From assembly GCA_945860535.1 (NCBI GenBank), contig CAMAQN010000002.1:41499-105498 (forward strand): 64,000 nucleotides of DNA. Direction: 5' to 3'. Positions 1 through 10,805 of this stretch are shown piece after piece; position 1 is the first letter of the stretch, and the number at the start of each line of letters is the position of its first letter. This DNA is from Auritidibacter sp. Marseille-P8566. Its GTDB lineage: Bacteria > Actinomycetota > Actinomycetes > Actinomycetales > Microbacteriaceae. The notes under the pieces were generated by a model. The model was not told where the DNA came from and searched no databases. It saw only the letters and a program-made list of their open reading frames with translations. A program made the position numbers and the translations under genes.

Positions 1-98
1 TTTGGGGAGCCAATCATGAGCCCAGGCTTGTCCCAATCCTCTTTATCCGAATCGGGCCAAAGAGTTTCGAACTGAGAGATAAGTTTTTCAAGCAACAT
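1..98 (-). CDS. Nif3-like dinuclear metal center protein, N-terminal fragment (runs off window edge)
   Basis: Reverse strand reads MLLEKLISQFETLWPDSDKEDWDKPGLMIGSP; resembles the N-terminus of Nif3/YbgI proteins (LWP..xxEDWDxxGLxxG). Start codon at 98. Confidence 0.7.
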   Translation of the reverse strand, partial: MLLEKLISQFETLWPDSDKEDWDKPGLMIGSP

Positions 99-100
99 GA

Positions 101-1642
101 CTACAAGCCAAGCAGATTATCGAGATTCATGTTGCGAATCTCGACATTTCGAATCTCTCGGTCTTGCGCCCTGATGACAAAGATTCGAAGGAGCGCAAAA
201 GTGAAGCCGACTGCGAGCCCAAAAATTAGCGCTAACTCCAAAGACGAGAAGTCCGAGTTCGGCACAAGTAACTCCTGAACCATTCCGACACCAAGCGGTG
301 CAGCGGTCAGTAGTCCAAGCCAGGTGACTAGTTGGAAAGAGCCGTAAAAGCCGTAGCTTGTGTCGAGCGACGGTATGTGCAGCGGTGTTCTTCTAATTAG
401 CTGATCTGCGAACAAGAGCACGATTAGTGCAGCCAGCACGGAAACCGCTGGCCCATTCACGAAATCTAAAACCGGTAGTGCAATAACAGGAATTAAGAAT
501 GAAGCCGCGGCCCATCGACCGATCGAGCTAGCTGTCAAATCCCTTCCCGACAAAGAAGCGGCTAGAAAAACTGCAAACAAAGTGACCAGCGATAGTTCCA
601 GAGAGGACCCGAGGAATACCAAACCAATACTTAAGCCGAACGCCAATGGAGCCTGCAGTAAAAAGGACCATGCCTTGGTTTGTCGATGCGGCAAAGCAAA
701 AGAAACCAGCACAACGCTCGCCAGTCCGACAGCAAAACTTGCCCAGCCAATTTGCTGCCAATCCAAAGAGGCTTCGGGGTCAAAAATCTCTCCTGAGCGC
801 GGAGCGTAAGCGAACCAATTGCCCTGCACCGTAACTCCCCCACCGGTCACAAACGCAACACCTACTGCGCCTAGGCCAGTAACCAGAAGCAATCTCCAGT
901 GCCATGTACGCGAAGTGAATTGACTCAATACCAAAGCAGCTAAAGCGGCAATTAGAACATCCGATCGATAGCCAGGTATTAGTCCAATCACCAGATCTTC
1001 GGGAACGACGTGTAGTACGCCTCCCAAAACAACCAGCGCTGTGAATGCCAAAGCCAAGGCTGAACCGAGATAGACCCCCCAACCCCCAAACACCGCGGCC
1101 GATCGAAGCAGGGGATGCAGAGTGTGTGATTTGAGGACAGCTAATACAAAGCCTGCGGACACTGAGCCCAATCCAAAAGCGATCACTGACTCGAGAAGGG
1201 TCAGCTCCAACCAAGTCGAAATCAACAGGTTCATCAGCCCCACGATCAACCAAGATGCAAAACCGGGCACCAAGCTGCGATAAATCTCGTTCCGATTAGA
1301 GCGCTGCCTGCGGCGGACAATCGGCATCTCAGCTGTGAAGATTGGTTCGGGCGTTTTATCCATAGCAACAAGGTCAGCTGCCTCGACTTGCTCAAGATTG
1401 GCAGGAAAGACCTCGAGCGCAATTTTTCTTAGAGCGGCAAGAGCTTGGGGTGAGCCATCGGCTTGAAGCTCTTTTATCCAATTGCTTAGCGCCTCAGAGT
1501 CTTGTTCTCTGAGGGTCGCTTGCTCTGAAATAAGTTGCTCAGAATTGGCAAGACCCTCCGCGGAAGAACCGTGGAGGGTTATGGCGCGATGCAATTCAGC
1601 GTCACTAAGCGCTTTGCGCTTAGGTGGCTCGAGTTCCACCAT
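101..1642 (-). CDS. polytopic membrane protein of unknown function, N-terminal soluble segment followed by many TM helices
   Basis: Long ORF; true start likely MVELEPPKRK at 1642 because the upstream part of the track ORF lies inside tRNA-Val. Multiple hydrophobic segments. Confidence 0.75.
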   Translation of the reverse strand: MVELEPPKRKALSDAELHRAITLHGSSAEGLANSEQLISEQATLREQDSEALSNWIKELQADGSPQALAALRKIALEVFPANLEQVEAADLVAMDKTPEPIFTAEMPIVRRRQRSNRNEIYRSLVPGFASWLIVGLMNLLISTWLELTLLESVIAFGLGSVSAGFVLAVLKSHTLHPLLRSAAVFGGWGVYLGSALALAFTALVVLGGVLHVVPEDLVIGLIPGYRSDVLIAALAALVLSQFTSRTWHWRLLLVTGLGAVGVAFVTGGGVTVQGNWFAYAPRSGEIFDPEASLDWQQIGWASFAVGLASVVLVSFALPHRQTKAWSFLLQAPLAFGLSIGLVFLGSSLELSLVTLFAVFLAASLSGRDLTASSIGRWAAASFLIPVIALPVLDFVNGPAVSVLAALIVLLFADQLIRRTPLHIPSLDTSYGFYGSFQLVTWLGLLTAAPLGVGMVQELLVPNSDFSSLELALIFGLAVGFTFALLRIFVIRAQDREIRNVEIRNMNLDNLLGL

Positions 1643-1665
1643 GTTTGCCTTACTAGGGGGTCGAG

Positions 1666-1738
1666 TGGGCCCTACCGGGCTCGAACCGATGACATCCACG
1701 GTGTAAGCGTGGCGCTCTACCAACTGAGCTAAAGGCCC
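1666..1738 (-). tRNA. tRNA-Val(TAC)
   Basis: Cloverleaf GGGCCTTTAGCTCAGTTGGTAGAGCGCCACGCTTACACCGTGGATGTCATCGGTTCGAGCCCGGTAGGGCCCA; anticodon loop CTTACAC; no encoded CCA. Confidence 0.95.
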
Positions 1739-1765
1739 GCAGAAGAGCTTAGTGGTTTTTAACCG

Positions 1766-2221
1766 CTAAACCAACTCCAAGGCATTTTTGTAGTCGGAGA
1801 GCTTTCTTGGCTCGCCCGGGCTGGTCTCGAATTTCGCAACGACCTCCCCCGAGATGTCTATCACGAAGGTTGCACGGGTCGAGATGCCATGTTCCGCAAT
1901 GAAAACACCGTAATTCTGAGCAACTGCGCCGTGCGGCCAAAAGTCAGACAGCACGCTGAACTTATATCCCTCGGATTCAGCAAATTTGGCCTGAACGAAC
2001 TTGGAGTCCACGCTGATCGCCAAAAGCTCAATACCGTCAGATTCCAGCATGCTCAAGTTGTCGCGAAGTTCGCAAAGTTCCCCGGTGCAAATGCCACTGA
2101 ATGAAAGTGGATAGAAAACCAAAACCACAGGCTTTACCCCGCGGAAACTAGAGAGGGTAACTTGCTCTCCGTGCTGGTTAGTAAGAGTGAAATCTGGTGC
2201 TAGGTCGCCAACGGTAATCAT
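1766..2221 (-). CDS. peroxiredoxin (AhpE/Bcp-like)
   Basis: [28 protein letters not shown]...[19 protein letters not shown], thioredoxin-fold peroxiredoxin motif. Confidence 0.9.
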   Translation of the reverse strand: MITVGDLAPDFTLTNQHGEQVTLSSFRGVKPVVLVFYPLSFSGICTGELCELRDNLSMLESDGIELLAISVDSKFVQAKFAESEGYKFSVLSDFWPHGAVAQNYGVFIAEHGISTRATFVIDISGEVVAKFETSPGEPRKLSDYKNALELV

Positions 2222-2338
2222 GTCTGCCTTTCGAAGTTGAATAAAACCTACAACGCCAGCGAAATCATTCCAAGGCGAATAGACTTATCGAGCCCTAAAA
2301 GGGCAAATTCGGTAAAGCAGCCACGAAAAGAGGCTTTG

Positions 2339-5068
2339 ATGTCGTTTAACGACCAAGATGCATTCGTTCCAGCGGTGTCAGACCTAGACCCTCAGGAAAC
2401 TGCTGAGTGGCTTGAGTCACTCGACGCAGTAGCTCAGCGTCACGGCAGAGGTCGTGCAAGAGAGATCATGCAGTCACTGCTTCGTCGCAGCCACGAACTT
2501 CAACTAAATGTCCCTTTGGTTCCGACCACCGACTACATCAACACCATCAGCCCAGAGGATGAACCGCAATTCCCAGGCGACGAAGCAATCGAGCGCACCT
2601 ACCGTGCTTGGATGCGCTGGAACGCAGCGGTCATGGTGCACCGCGCTCAGCGGCCTGGTATCTCTGTTGGTGGCCACATCTCATCTTTCGCCTCGAGCGC
2701 AACGCTCTACGAGGTTGGTTTCAACCACTTCTTCAAGGGTCACGACCACCCACAGGGTGCAGACTCGATCTTCGTGCAGGGCCACGCCTCCCCTGGTCCC
2801 TACGCGAGAGCATTCCTAGAGGGCAGAATTTCTGCTGATGAAATGGACAACTTCCGTCAGGAAAAGTCTCGTCCAAAGCCCGGCCGAGGTCTTCCGAGCT
2901 ACCCGCACCCAAGGTTGATGCCAGATTTCTGGCAGTTCCCGACGGTTTCGATGGGTCTTGGACCAATCAACGCTATCTACCAGGCGCAGTTCAACCGATT
3001 CCTCGAGGGACGCGGATTCAAAGACACTTCTGGGCAGCACGTTTGGGCATTCCTTGGCGATGGTGAGCTCGATGAGGTTGAGAGCCGCGGTGCTCTGCAG
3101 CTAGCGGCAAATGAGCAGCTAGACAACCTGACCTTCGTTGTAAACGCAAATCTTCAGCGACTTGATGGTCCTGTTCGAGGCAACGGCAAGATCATTCAGG
3201 AGCTTGAATCCTTCTTCCGCGGCGCCGGTTGGAATGTGATCAAGGTGATTTGGGGTCGCGAGTGGGACAGTCTCTTGGCTAACGACCACGAAGGTGCTTT
3301 GGTCAACCTCATGAATCGCACGCCAGATGGCGACTACCAGACCTACAAAACCGAGTCCGGCAAGTTTGTCCGCGAGAACTTCTTTGCCCGTGACCCAAAG
3401 GCGCTTCAGCTAGTTGAGCACCTGTCAGACGACCAGGTCTGGGACCTCAAGCGCGGTGGCCACGACTACAACAAGGTGTATGCCGCCTACAAGGCTGCCC
3501 TAAGCCACAAGGGTCAGCCCACCGTAATCATCGCGAAGACAATCAAGGGGTACGGCCTTGGCAAGAGCTTCGAGGGCAGAAACGCTACCCACCAGATGAA
3601 GAAGATGACCCTGGATAACCTCAAGGCATTCCGCGATGCAATGCGCGTGCCAATCACGGACGCACAGCTTGAGGCAGATCCTTACCAGCCTCCTTACTAC
3701 GCACCTGGTAGCGACAGCCCAGAAATCCAGTACATGCACGAACGTCGCCGCGAACTCGGTGGATACCTGCCTGAGCGCAGAACTAAGTACGTTGACTTTG
3801 CACTTCCAGAAGAGAAGGCCTATGCGGTTCCGCGTGCCGGCTCGGGTAACCAAGAAGTCGCCACCACTATGGCATTTGTTCGCATGTTGAAGGATCTATT
3901 GAAGTCCGACGGCACCGGTGAGCGCATCCAGATGATCATTCCTGATGAGGCTCGCACCTTCGGTATGGATGCTTTCTTCCCGACCGCGAAGATCTACAAC
4001 CCGAATGGTCAGAAGTACATGTCGGTTGATAGAGACCTACTACTTAGCTACAAGGAAGCAACTAACGGCCAGATCCTGCACACCGGAATCAACGAGGCTG
4101 GCTCAATGGCGGCTTTCACCGCATCCGGAACGAGCTACGCCACGCACGGACAGCCAATTATCCCGATTTATGTCTTCTACTCGATGTTTGGTTTCCAGCG
4201 CACCGCAGACCAGATCTGGCTAGCCGGCGACCAGATGACTCGTGGCTTCATGATCGGGGCAACCGCTGGAAGAACCACCCTGACCGGTGAAGGTCTGCAG
4301 CACGCCGATGGCCACTCACTTGTGATTGCAAGCACCAACGCCGCGGTGGTTTCCTACGACCCGGCCTACGGATACGAGATTGCTCACATCACCAAGGCCG
4401 GCCTTGAGCGTATGTATGGCGGAAACCACCCAGATCCAAACGTCATGTATTACCTCACCGTCTACAACGAGCCAATGCTTCAGCCAGCTGAACCTGAGGA
4501 TGTTGACGTCGATGGCATTCTCAAGGGCATGCACCTGATTTCCAAGAACTCTGACGAGGGTCACAAGGCTCAAATTCTTGCCTCAGGCGTGTCGGTTCCT
4601 TGGGCACTGGAAGCACAGCAGCTGCTTTTGGAGTGGGGAGTATCCGCCGATGTTTGGTCGGTTACCAGCTGGGGCGAGCTCCGCCGCGACGGTTTGGCTG
4701 CCGATGAGCGCAAGTTCCTCTACCCGAATGAAGAGGCTCCGGTCTCCTATGTTGCCCAGAAGTTGTCAGACGCGAAGGGTCCAAAGCTCGGAGTCTCTGA
4801 CTTTATGCACGCGGTTCCAGACATGATCCGACCTTGGGTCCCTGGTTCCTATGCCACTTTGGGTGCGGATGGTTTTGGATTCTCAGACACCAGACCGGCC
4901 GCGAGAAGACACTTCAAGATTGATGGTCCATCGATTGCGGTTCGAGTTCTTGAGCAGCTGGTCGAGAAGGACAAGATTGACCGCTCTGTTCCACAGCAGG
5001 CAATCGACAAGTACCGCCTTCACGATGTAAATGCTGGCACCAGTGGATCGGCCGGTGGAGACGCCTAA
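2339..5068 (+). CDS. aceE: pyruvate dehydrogenase E1 component, homodimeric type
   Basis: Start [13 protein letters not shown] at 2339; TPP-binding region ([14 protein letters not shown]) and typical AceE sequence throughout. Confidence 0.97.
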   Translation: MSFNDQDAFVPAVSDLDPQETAEWLESLDAVAQRHGRGRAREIMQSLLRRSHELQLNVPLVPTTDYINTISPEDEPQFPGDEAIERTYRAWMRWNAAVMVHRAQRPGISVGGHISSFASSATLYEVGFNHFFKGHDHPQGADSIFVQGHASPGPYARAFLEGRISADEMDNFRQEKSRPKPGRGLPSYPHPRLMPDFWQFPTVSMGLGPINAIYQAQFNRFLEGRGFKDTSGQHVWAFLGDGELDEVESRGALQLAANEQLDNLTFVVNANLQRLDGPVRGNGKIIQELESFFRGAGWNVIKVIWGREWDSLLANDHEGALVNLMNRTPDGDYQTYKTESGKFVRENFFARDPKALQLVEHLSDDQVWDLKRGGHDYNKVYAAYKAALSHKGQPTVIIAKTIKGYGLGKSFEGRNATHQMKKMTLDNLKAFRDAMRVPITDAQLEADPYQPPYYAPGSDSPEIQYMHERRRELGGYLPERRTKYVDFALPEEKAYAVPRAGSGNQEVATTMAFVRMLKDLLKSDGTGERIQMIIPDEARTFGMDAFFPTAKIYNPNGQKYMSVDRDLLLSYKEATNGQILHTGINEAGSMAAFTASGTSYATHGQPIIPIYVFYSMFGFQRTADQIWLAGDQMTRGFMIGATAGRTTLTGEGLQHADGHSLVIASTNAAVVSYDPAYGYEIAHITKAGLERMYGGNHPDPNVMYYLTVYNEPMLQPAEPEDVDVDGILKGMHLISKNSDEGHKAQILASGVSVPWALEAQQLLLEWGVSADVWSVTSWGELRRDGLAADERKFLYPNEEAPVSYVAQKLSDAKGPKLGVSDFMHAVPDMIRPWVPGSYATLGADGFGFSDTRPAARRHFKIDGPSIAVRVLEQLVEKDKIDRSVPQQAIDKYRLHDVNAGTSGSAGGDA

Positions 5069-6215
5069 GCATCTCGCCTGGCTGCAATCGATAGCTGGCG
5101 AGCTCGCAACGGCGACGCTGAGTCGCCTGGATGAGACATTGCCCTGGTATCGATCAATGCCACCGGCAAGACGAGCTGCTATTGGTTCTGTTGCGCAAAA
5201 CGGCATCACCAGCTTTATTCAGTGGTATCAAGATCCTTCAAGCCAACCCTGGGTGGCAGCCGACGTATTTGGAAGCGCGCCAAGAGAACTGCTTCGCTCA
5301 ATCTCGCTGCAGGAGACGTTGCAGCTGATTCAGGTCGTTGTAGAAATGGTGGAGGATCGGGTAGTAGCTGAACACCCAGACCTTACAGAGTCTGTACTTC
5401 GCTACTCCCGAGATATCGCCTTCAACGCCGCCGATGTTTATGCCAAAGCTGCCGAGGCACGTGGGCTCTGGGATGCCCGACTTGAGGCGCTAGTTGTTGA
5501 CAGCATCATCTCCGGTGAGACCTCGCAGGAAATTAGCTCACGAGTGGCAGCACTTGGCTGGAGAAGCGATGGTCAAGTCGCCGTTCTACTTGGAATTGCA
5601 AACCCATCTCCGGATCCAGACGCAATGCGAAAGATTGCCAGAAAAGCCGGCAGCGATCTGCTCTTGGGCATCCAGGGCAGGCGTCAGGTCGTCGTCATAG
5701 GTTTGATGGTCAACTCCGAAAAGCCAGAGCAGACAATCCAGCAGATAGCAGCTCAGCTCGAGGGTTACTTCGGCCAGGGTCCCCTAATACTCGGCACCAC
5801 GGTAGCAACTGTCTCTGATGCCCCTAAAAGTGCGCGCAGCGCGTTGGCAGCACACTCGGTGGCTGTGAGCATCGGTGCCGTGAAGCGCCCATTGGCGGCC
5901 GATGAGCTACTACCGGAAAGAGCACTGGCTGGCGATTCACTTGCTAGGCAAACTCTGATTGAAACCTATTACCTTCCGCTTGCCAAAAGCTCCCCCGAAC
6001 TCCTTGGGACCCTTAGGGCATACCTTGAATGCGGTCGATCTTTGGAGACCACAGCAAAATCGCTGTTTGTTCATGCCAACACTGTTCGCTATCGCCTAAA
6101 ACGCATCTACGAAGAGATTTCTGCTGACCCAACAGTGGCGAGAACCGCATTTGTGTTGCAGGTCGCGCTAATCCTTGGTGCGATCAATGACAATGAATTT
6201 GGATTGAAAAGGTAG
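5031..6215 (+). CDS. fasR: PucR-type helix-turn-helix transcriptional regulator (FasR-like activator of fatty acid synthesis)
   Basis: C-terminal PucR HTH ([32 protein letters not shown]), directly upstream of fabD-fabH-acpP-fabF. Actual start may be GTG 5055. Confidence 0.85.
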   Translation: MLAPVDRPVETPKHLAWLQSIAGELATATLSRLDETLPWYRSMPPARRAAIGSVAQNGITSFIQWYQDPSSQPWVAADVFGSAPRELLRSISLQETLQLIQVVVEMVEDRVVAEHPDLTESVLRYSRDIAFNAADVYAKAAEARGLWDARLEALVVDSIISGETSQEISSRVAALGWRSDGQVAVLLGIANPSPDPDAMRKIARKAGSDLLLGIQGRRQVVVIGLMVNSEKPEQTIQQIAAQLEGYFGQGPLILGTTVATVSDAPKSARSALAAHSVAVSIGAVKRPLAADELLPERALAGDSLARQTLIETYYLPLAKSSPELLGTLRAYLECGRSLETTAKSLFVHANTVRYRLKRIYEEISADPTVARTAFVLQVALILGAINDNEFGLKR

Positions 6216-6224
6216 TTTGGACAG

Positions 6225-7118
6225 ATGCGTATTTTGATGTGCCCAGGGCAAGGCTCCCAATCCGAAGGTTTCCTAACTGAGTGGTTCGCTAATGTCCCAG
6301 GCTTCCAGGAGAAGATTATCGAGCTCGGAAAAGCCGCAGGTAAGGATCTGGTTCGACTTGGCACCATGGCTTCTGAGGACGAGATCAAGGCGACTGAGAA
6401 CGCTCAACCATTGATCGTTGCAGCATCCATTGCCGCGGCTCGAACCGCAATCAATCTCGCTGACTTTGATGGTGTTGTCGGCCACTCGGTTGGTGAATTC
6501 GCAGCCGCCGCAATTTCGGGAGTGCTTTCAGACGAAGACGCCATGAAGTTAGTAGCCGTTCGGGCAAATGCGATGGCGGAAGCCGCAAAGCTTGAAGTCA
6601 CCTCGATGGCTGCAGTCCTTGGAGGAGAGCAAGACCAGGTGCTGGCTGCGCTTGAGGAACTGGGTTTATCAGCGGCCAATTACAACGGTGCCGGGCAGAT
6701 TGTTGCTGCTGGTAGCAAGGCTGCTATCACTCAACTTGTGGCTACTCCCCCGGAGAAGTCTCGCGTGATCGAGCTAAAGGTTGCCGGTGCATTCCACACC
6801 CACTTTATGCAACCAGCCGTCACAAAACTTAGCGAGGTTGCTGCAACTGTTTCGGCGAGCATGCCCCAAATGAAGCTTTGGAGCAACGTTGGCGGTGCAC
6901 TGGTGACAGATGGGGAGCAGTTCTTGGCCTCGTTGGTGTCACAGGTTTCTAACCCGGTTCGCTGGGATCTTTGCATGGCAAGCATTGAGACACTCTCTGC
7001 CACGGTTATAGAACTCCCACCAGCCGGAGCGCTAGCTGGCCTTGCCAAGCGCGGAATGCCAAACTCCACCGCTGTAGCGCTAAAGAATCCAACCGACCTC
7101 GAGAAAATCGGAGCGTAA
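6225..7118 (+). CDS. fabD: malonyl-CoA:ACP transacylase
   Basis: CPGQGSQ and GHSVGEFAA motifs; FAS II gene order. Confidence 0.96.
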   Translation: MRILMCPGQGSQSEGFLTEWFANVPGFQEKIIELGKAAGKDLVRLGTMASEDEIKATENAQPLIVAASIAAARTAINLADFDGVVGHSVGEFAAAAISGVLSDEDAMKLVAVRANAMAEAAKLEVTSMAAVLGGEQDQVLAALEELGLSAANYNGAGQIVAAGSKAAITQLVATPPEKSRVIELKVAGAFHTHFMQPAVTKLSEVAATVSASMPQMKLWSNVGGALVTDGEQFLASLVSQVSNPVRWDLCMASIETLSATVIELPPAGALAGLAKRGMPNSTAVALKNPTDLEKIGA

Positions 7119-8116
7119 TGAAGACTCTCAATCAAACCAAGACCGTTGAGTTCACCCGCATTTATGCGTTGGGCGCCTCAAGAGGCCACCAAACTGTCAC
7201 AAACGATGACGTGGCCGGCCCTATCGATTCTTCTGACGAGTGGATTAGACAGCGCACCGGAATCGTAACCAGAATGCGCGCCGACAAAGAGCAGTCCCTC
7301 ATGGATATGGCGGTTGAGGCATCCAACGAAGCGATCAAGAAGTCTGGAATCGCTCCGGCGGATATTGGGACAGTGATTTTGGCCACAATTACCTTTCCTT
7401 ACCAAACCCCATCTGGTGCTTCGCTATTAGCTGAGAAGGTTGGTGCACATGGAGCTGCCGCCTATGACATCTCAGCCGCCTGCGCCGGCTATTGCTATGG
7501 CATCGCGCAAGCTGATGCGTTGGTGCGAGCAGGAACCAGCAAATACGTCCTTGTTGTCGGCGGCGAGAAGCTTTCTGACTTTGTTGAACCAACGGATCGC
7601 TCAATTAGCTTCTTGCTTGGCGATGGCGCTGGGGCAGCCATCGTTGGACCCAGCGACCACCCCGGCATTTCAAAGTCTGTCTGGGGTTCTGATGGCGCTA
7701 ACTGGGACAAGGTCGGAATGACCAGCTCAATCCTTGATTTCAGAGACGGTAAGGCTGAGTGGCCAACATTGGTGCAGGAGGGTCAGTCGGTCTTCCGCTG
7801 GGCCGTTTGGGAAATGGCAAAAGTGGCCAAGCAGGCCCTTGCTGAATCCGGACTTGAAGCTAGTGATCTAAGTGCGCTAGTTACTCACCAGGCAAATATT
7901 CGAATCATTGATGAGCTCGCAAAGCAACTTGAACTCCCGGACAGCGTTGTAGTCGCAAGGGACATCGTGGACACCGGAAATACCTCTGCGGCGTCGATTC
8001 CTTTGGCGATGCACCGCCTGTTGGCTGAGGGCAAAGTAAAAAGTGGCGGCTACGCTCTTGAAATTGGCTTCGGCGCGGGGCTCGCCTTCGCGGCTCAAGT
8101 GGTAGAACTGCCGTAA
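7118..8116 (+). CDS. fabH: 3-oxoacyl-ACP synthase III
   Basis: DEWIRQRTGI, ISAACAGYCYG, GNTSAASIPLA motifs; follows fabD. Confidence 0.96.
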   Translation: MKTLNQTKTVEFTRIYALGASRGHQTVTNDDVAGPIDSSDEWIRQRTGIVTRMRADKEQSLMDMAVEASNEAIKKSGIAPADIGTVILATITFPYQTPSGASLLAEKVGAHGAAAYDISAACAGYCYGIAQADALVRAGTSKYVLVVGGEKLSDFVEPTDRSISFLLGDGAGAAIVGPSDHPGISKSVWGSDGANWDKVGMTSSILDFRDGKAEWPTLVQEGQSVFRWAVWEMAKVAKQALAESGLEASDLSALVTHQANIRIIDELAKQLELPDSVVVARDIVDTGNTSAASIPLAMHRLLAEGKVKSGGYALEIGFGAGLAFAAQVVELP

Positions 8117-8148
8117 AATAAAGCGACTCAATCACATCAAGGAGAAAA

Positions 8149-8397
8149 ATGGCTCTTTCGCAGGCAGATGTCCTAGCTGGACTCGCAGAACTAGTAAACG
8201 ACGAGACCGGTATCGCAACTGACGCAGTTCAGATGGACAAGTCTTTCACTGACGACCTAGACATCGACTCAATCTCGATGATGACCATCGTGGTAAACGC
8301 TGAGGATAAGTTCAGCGTCAAGATTCCAGACGAGGAAGTAAAGAACCTCATCACCGTAGCTGACGCGGTTAACTTCATCACCGCAGCACAGGCCTAG
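8149..8397 (+). CDS. acpP: acyl carrier protein
   Basis: 82 aa with DDLDIDSISMM phosphopantetheine site; AAGGAG Shine-Dalgarno upstream. Confidence 0.97.
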   Translation: MALSQADVLAGLAELVNDETGIATDAVQMDKSFTDDLDIDSISMMTIVVNAEDKFSVKIPDEEVKNLITVADAVNFITAAQA

Positions 8398-8404
8398 TAG
8401 CAGC

Positions 8405-9637
8405 ATGCGTCGCGTCGTCGTCACCGGAATTGGTGCAACCACACCATTGGGTGGCGATGCCGCGTCTAGCTGGGCAAACCTGTTGGCAGGACAGTCCGGC
8501 ATCTCCACCTTGGATAAAGAGTGGGTAGCCAGACATGAGCTTCCAGTCACCTTCGCAGGCCAGGCCAGAGTTCCCGCCAGCGAGATCCTCCCTCCACACG
8601 AGGCAAAACGTCTCGACCCTTCTAGCCAGTTTGCGCTTATTGCGGCCCGACAGGCTTGGGAGGATGCAGGCTCCCCAGAGGTTGAGCCTGAGCGACTAGC
8701 TGTTGATTTTGCGACCGGAATCGGTGGAGTATGGACACTTCTGGACGCCTACGACACGCTTCGTGAGCGTGGTCCAAGAAGAGTTCTCCCAATGACCGTG
8801 CCGATGCTGATGGCAAATGGACCGGCTGCTGCAATCGGCATGGACCTTGGTGCTAGAGCTGGTGTCCGCACCGCAGTTTCAGCCTGTGCCTCTGGCAACG
8901 AGTCAATTGCAAACGCTTTCCACAGAATTCAGACCGGCGAAGCCGATGTGGTGGTTGCCGGTGGAGCGGAAGCTGCCATCCACCCGCTTCCGATTGCTTC
9001 TTTTGCTGCGATGCACGCACTGTCTAAGCGCAATGACGACCCGACCAAGGCTTCAAGACCTTACGACGTAGACCGTGATGGTTTTGTAATGGGCGAAGGT
9101 GCTGGAGCACTAGTTCTTGAACCGCTTGAATCTGCACTAGCCCGTGGTGCGAAGATCTACTGTGAGATTGTTGGCGGCTCAGTTACCTCTGATGCCTATC
9201 ACATCACCGCTCCAGACCCTGAGGGCTCAGGAGCTGCTCGTGCTGTTCTTTCGGCCCTCGCTCAAGCGGGAGCTGACATCAAAGACGTCGAGCATGTCAA
9301 TGCTCACGCCACTTCCACTCCGGTTGGCGACATCGCCGAATACACAGCTATAAAGCGCGTATTTGGAGATCACACCCAGAATCTGATTGTTGCTGCAACC
9401 AAGGCAGCTACCGGTCACCTACTGGGTGGAGCAGGCGCGATTGAGGCAGTGTTTACGATTTTGGCTCTGAGTCAACAAATGGCTCCCCCAACCATAAACC
9501 TGGACAACCAAGATCCTGCAATCGACCTTCATGTACCTCGCACGCCAACCAAGTTAGTGCGCCCAGATGCCATTGCAATCAGCAACAGCTTTGGCTTTGG
9601 TGGCCACAACGCAGTACTTGCGTTCAGAAACGTCTAG
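8405..9637 (+). CDS. fabF: beta-ketoacyl-ACP synthase II
   Basis: VVTGIGATTPLG start, SACASGNESIANA active site, GFGGHNA C-terminus. Confidence 0.97.
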   Translation: MRRVVVTGIGATTPLGGDAASSWANLLAGQSGISTLDKEWVARHELPVTFAGQARVPASEILPPHEAKRLDPSSQFALIAARQAWEDAGSPEVEPERLAVDFATGIGGVWTLLDAYDTLRERGPRRVLPMTVPMLMANGPAAAIGMDLGARAGVRTAVSACASGNESIANAFHRIQTGEADVVVAGGAEAAIHPLPIASFAAMHALSKRNDDPTKASRPYDVDRDGFVMGEGAGALVLEPLESALARGAKIYCEIVGGSVTSDAYHITAPDPEGSGAARAVLSALAQAGADIKDVEHVNAHATSTPVGDIAEYTAIKRVFGDHTQNLIVAATKAATGHLLGGAGAIEAVFTILALSQQMAPPTINLDNQDPAIDLHVPRTPTKLVRPDAIAISNSFGFGGHNAVLAFRNV

Positions 9638-10098
9638 ACGGCCCTAGGAAGCGCTATCGCGTATTCCGCGACCTTTCTATAGGGCTCGACTAAATCAAGC
9701 CAAGGGACGCCAGTCAGTCGCCTAAAGCCTCGGGAGAAGTCAGAAAGGTTTCCCCGGGTCTCCAAAATTAGTTGCTCTAACTGTCCGACCCGCAAGACAA
9801 CCTCGCCGGCCTGATCAAACTCGTTTCTGCAAATTCCTAATGATGGGTGATGCAGATACCGCTCCGAGTAATCGCCATAGGAATTCAGCTCAAATGTGGC
9901 CTTGGTTTTTGCGAGCAGAGAAACCAGCTGCGGTATTCGCTCATCGGGCAGGTCGGCCTGGCTGCGAAGTTGAACCGTATTCACTTCTAGCGGTTGGCCG
10001 TAGAAGGATCCGGGTAGGCCAAACTCGGCCAAAATGCTATTGATTTGGCCCATCGCTTCGACGGGTGCGCTAAACACCCATAAATCGACGTTTGGCAA
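9634..10098 (-). CDS. DUF3145-like protein, convergent to fabF
   Basis: 154-aa ORF; HHPSLGICRNEFDQAGEVVLRVGQLE segment resembles the DUF3145 core, which sits downstream of fabF in Actinobacteria. Confidence 0.65.
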   Translation of the reverse strand: MPNVDLWVFSAPVEAMGQINSILAEFGLPGSFYGQPLEVNTVQLRSQADLPDERIPQLVSLLAKTKATFELNSYGDYSERYLHHPSLGICRNEFDQAGEVVLRVGQLEQLILETRGNLSDFSRGFRRLTGVPWLDLVEPYRKVAEYAIALPRAV

Positions 10099-10211
10099 TT
10101 TCCTCCGATCCAGATCCGTCTTCCCCTACGTTCTGAACCGATTTAGGAACGATAAACCCAAAGTCTGAGAGTTGTCAAACAATCTGCGCCATCTCTCCTA
10201 GGATTTCACCG

Positions 10212-10805
10212 ATGAGCAAACTATATTTCCGCTTCGGGGCGATGAACTCGGGCAAGAGCACTTCGCTACTCCAAGCAGCATTCAACTATGAGGAGCGCTC
10301 TCAGCACGTCTTGCTCACCAAGCCTGCCATCGACTCCAAGGGTGATCGCAGCATCGTCTCGCGCCTAGGTGTAACACGCCAGGTTGACTTTCTAGTGGAG
10401 CCTAGGCAAAACCTCCGCACGCTATTCGCTGATCACGTGAAAGCTTTCAAGAAAGAGAGCGGCGAATCAATTGCTTGCCTGCTTATTGACGAAGCGCAGT
10501 TCTTGACACGCGAGCAGGTTGATCAGTGCTTGGAGATTGCAGTTCTCGACGGTGTCCCAGTTTTGGCATATGGAATCCGCACAGATTTCAGAACCACTGC
10601 CTTCCCTGGTTCTATGAGGCTTTTGGAGATTGCGCACTCTCTCGAGGAGCTTAAGACGATTTGCCGTTGCGGTCGAAAAGCGATGTTCAACGCGCGATTG
10701 CTCAATGGTGAATTCACTTTCGATGGAGATCAGGTCGCGATTGACGGCGATAAGGTCTCATACGAATCGCTTTGCGCGAGCTGCTACTTAGAAAAGCGTA
10801 AGTAA
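10212..10805 (+). CDS. tdk: thymidine kinase
   Basis: FRFGAMNSGKSTSLLQAAFNYEE P-loop, LLIDEAQFL, CRCGRKAMFNARL. Confidence 0.96.
   Translation: MSKLYFRFGAMNSGKSTSLLQAAFNYEERSQHVLLTKPAIDSKGDRSIVSRLGVTRQVDFLVEPRQNLRTLFADHVKAFKKESGESIACLLIDEAQFLTREQVDQCLEIAVLDGVPVLAYGIRTDFRTTAFPGSMRLLEIAHSLEELKTICRCGRKAMFNARLLNGEFTFDGDQVAIDGDKVSYESLCASCYLEKRK

Noticed and set aside
780-1253. 157-aa alternative-frame ORF on the minus strand
   Set aside because: Shadow frame inside the 101..1642 gene, Arg/Cys/Ser-rich low-complexity translation.
1643-1723. N-terminal extension MVERHAYTVDVIGSSPVGPTRPPSKAN of the 101..1723 ORF
   Set aside because: It is translated from tRNA-Val sequence; start moved to 1642.
2292-2304. 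GCCCTAAAAGGGC hairpin upstream of aceE
   Set aside because: 5-bp stem with 3-nt loop and no T-tract; too weak to call a terminator or leader.
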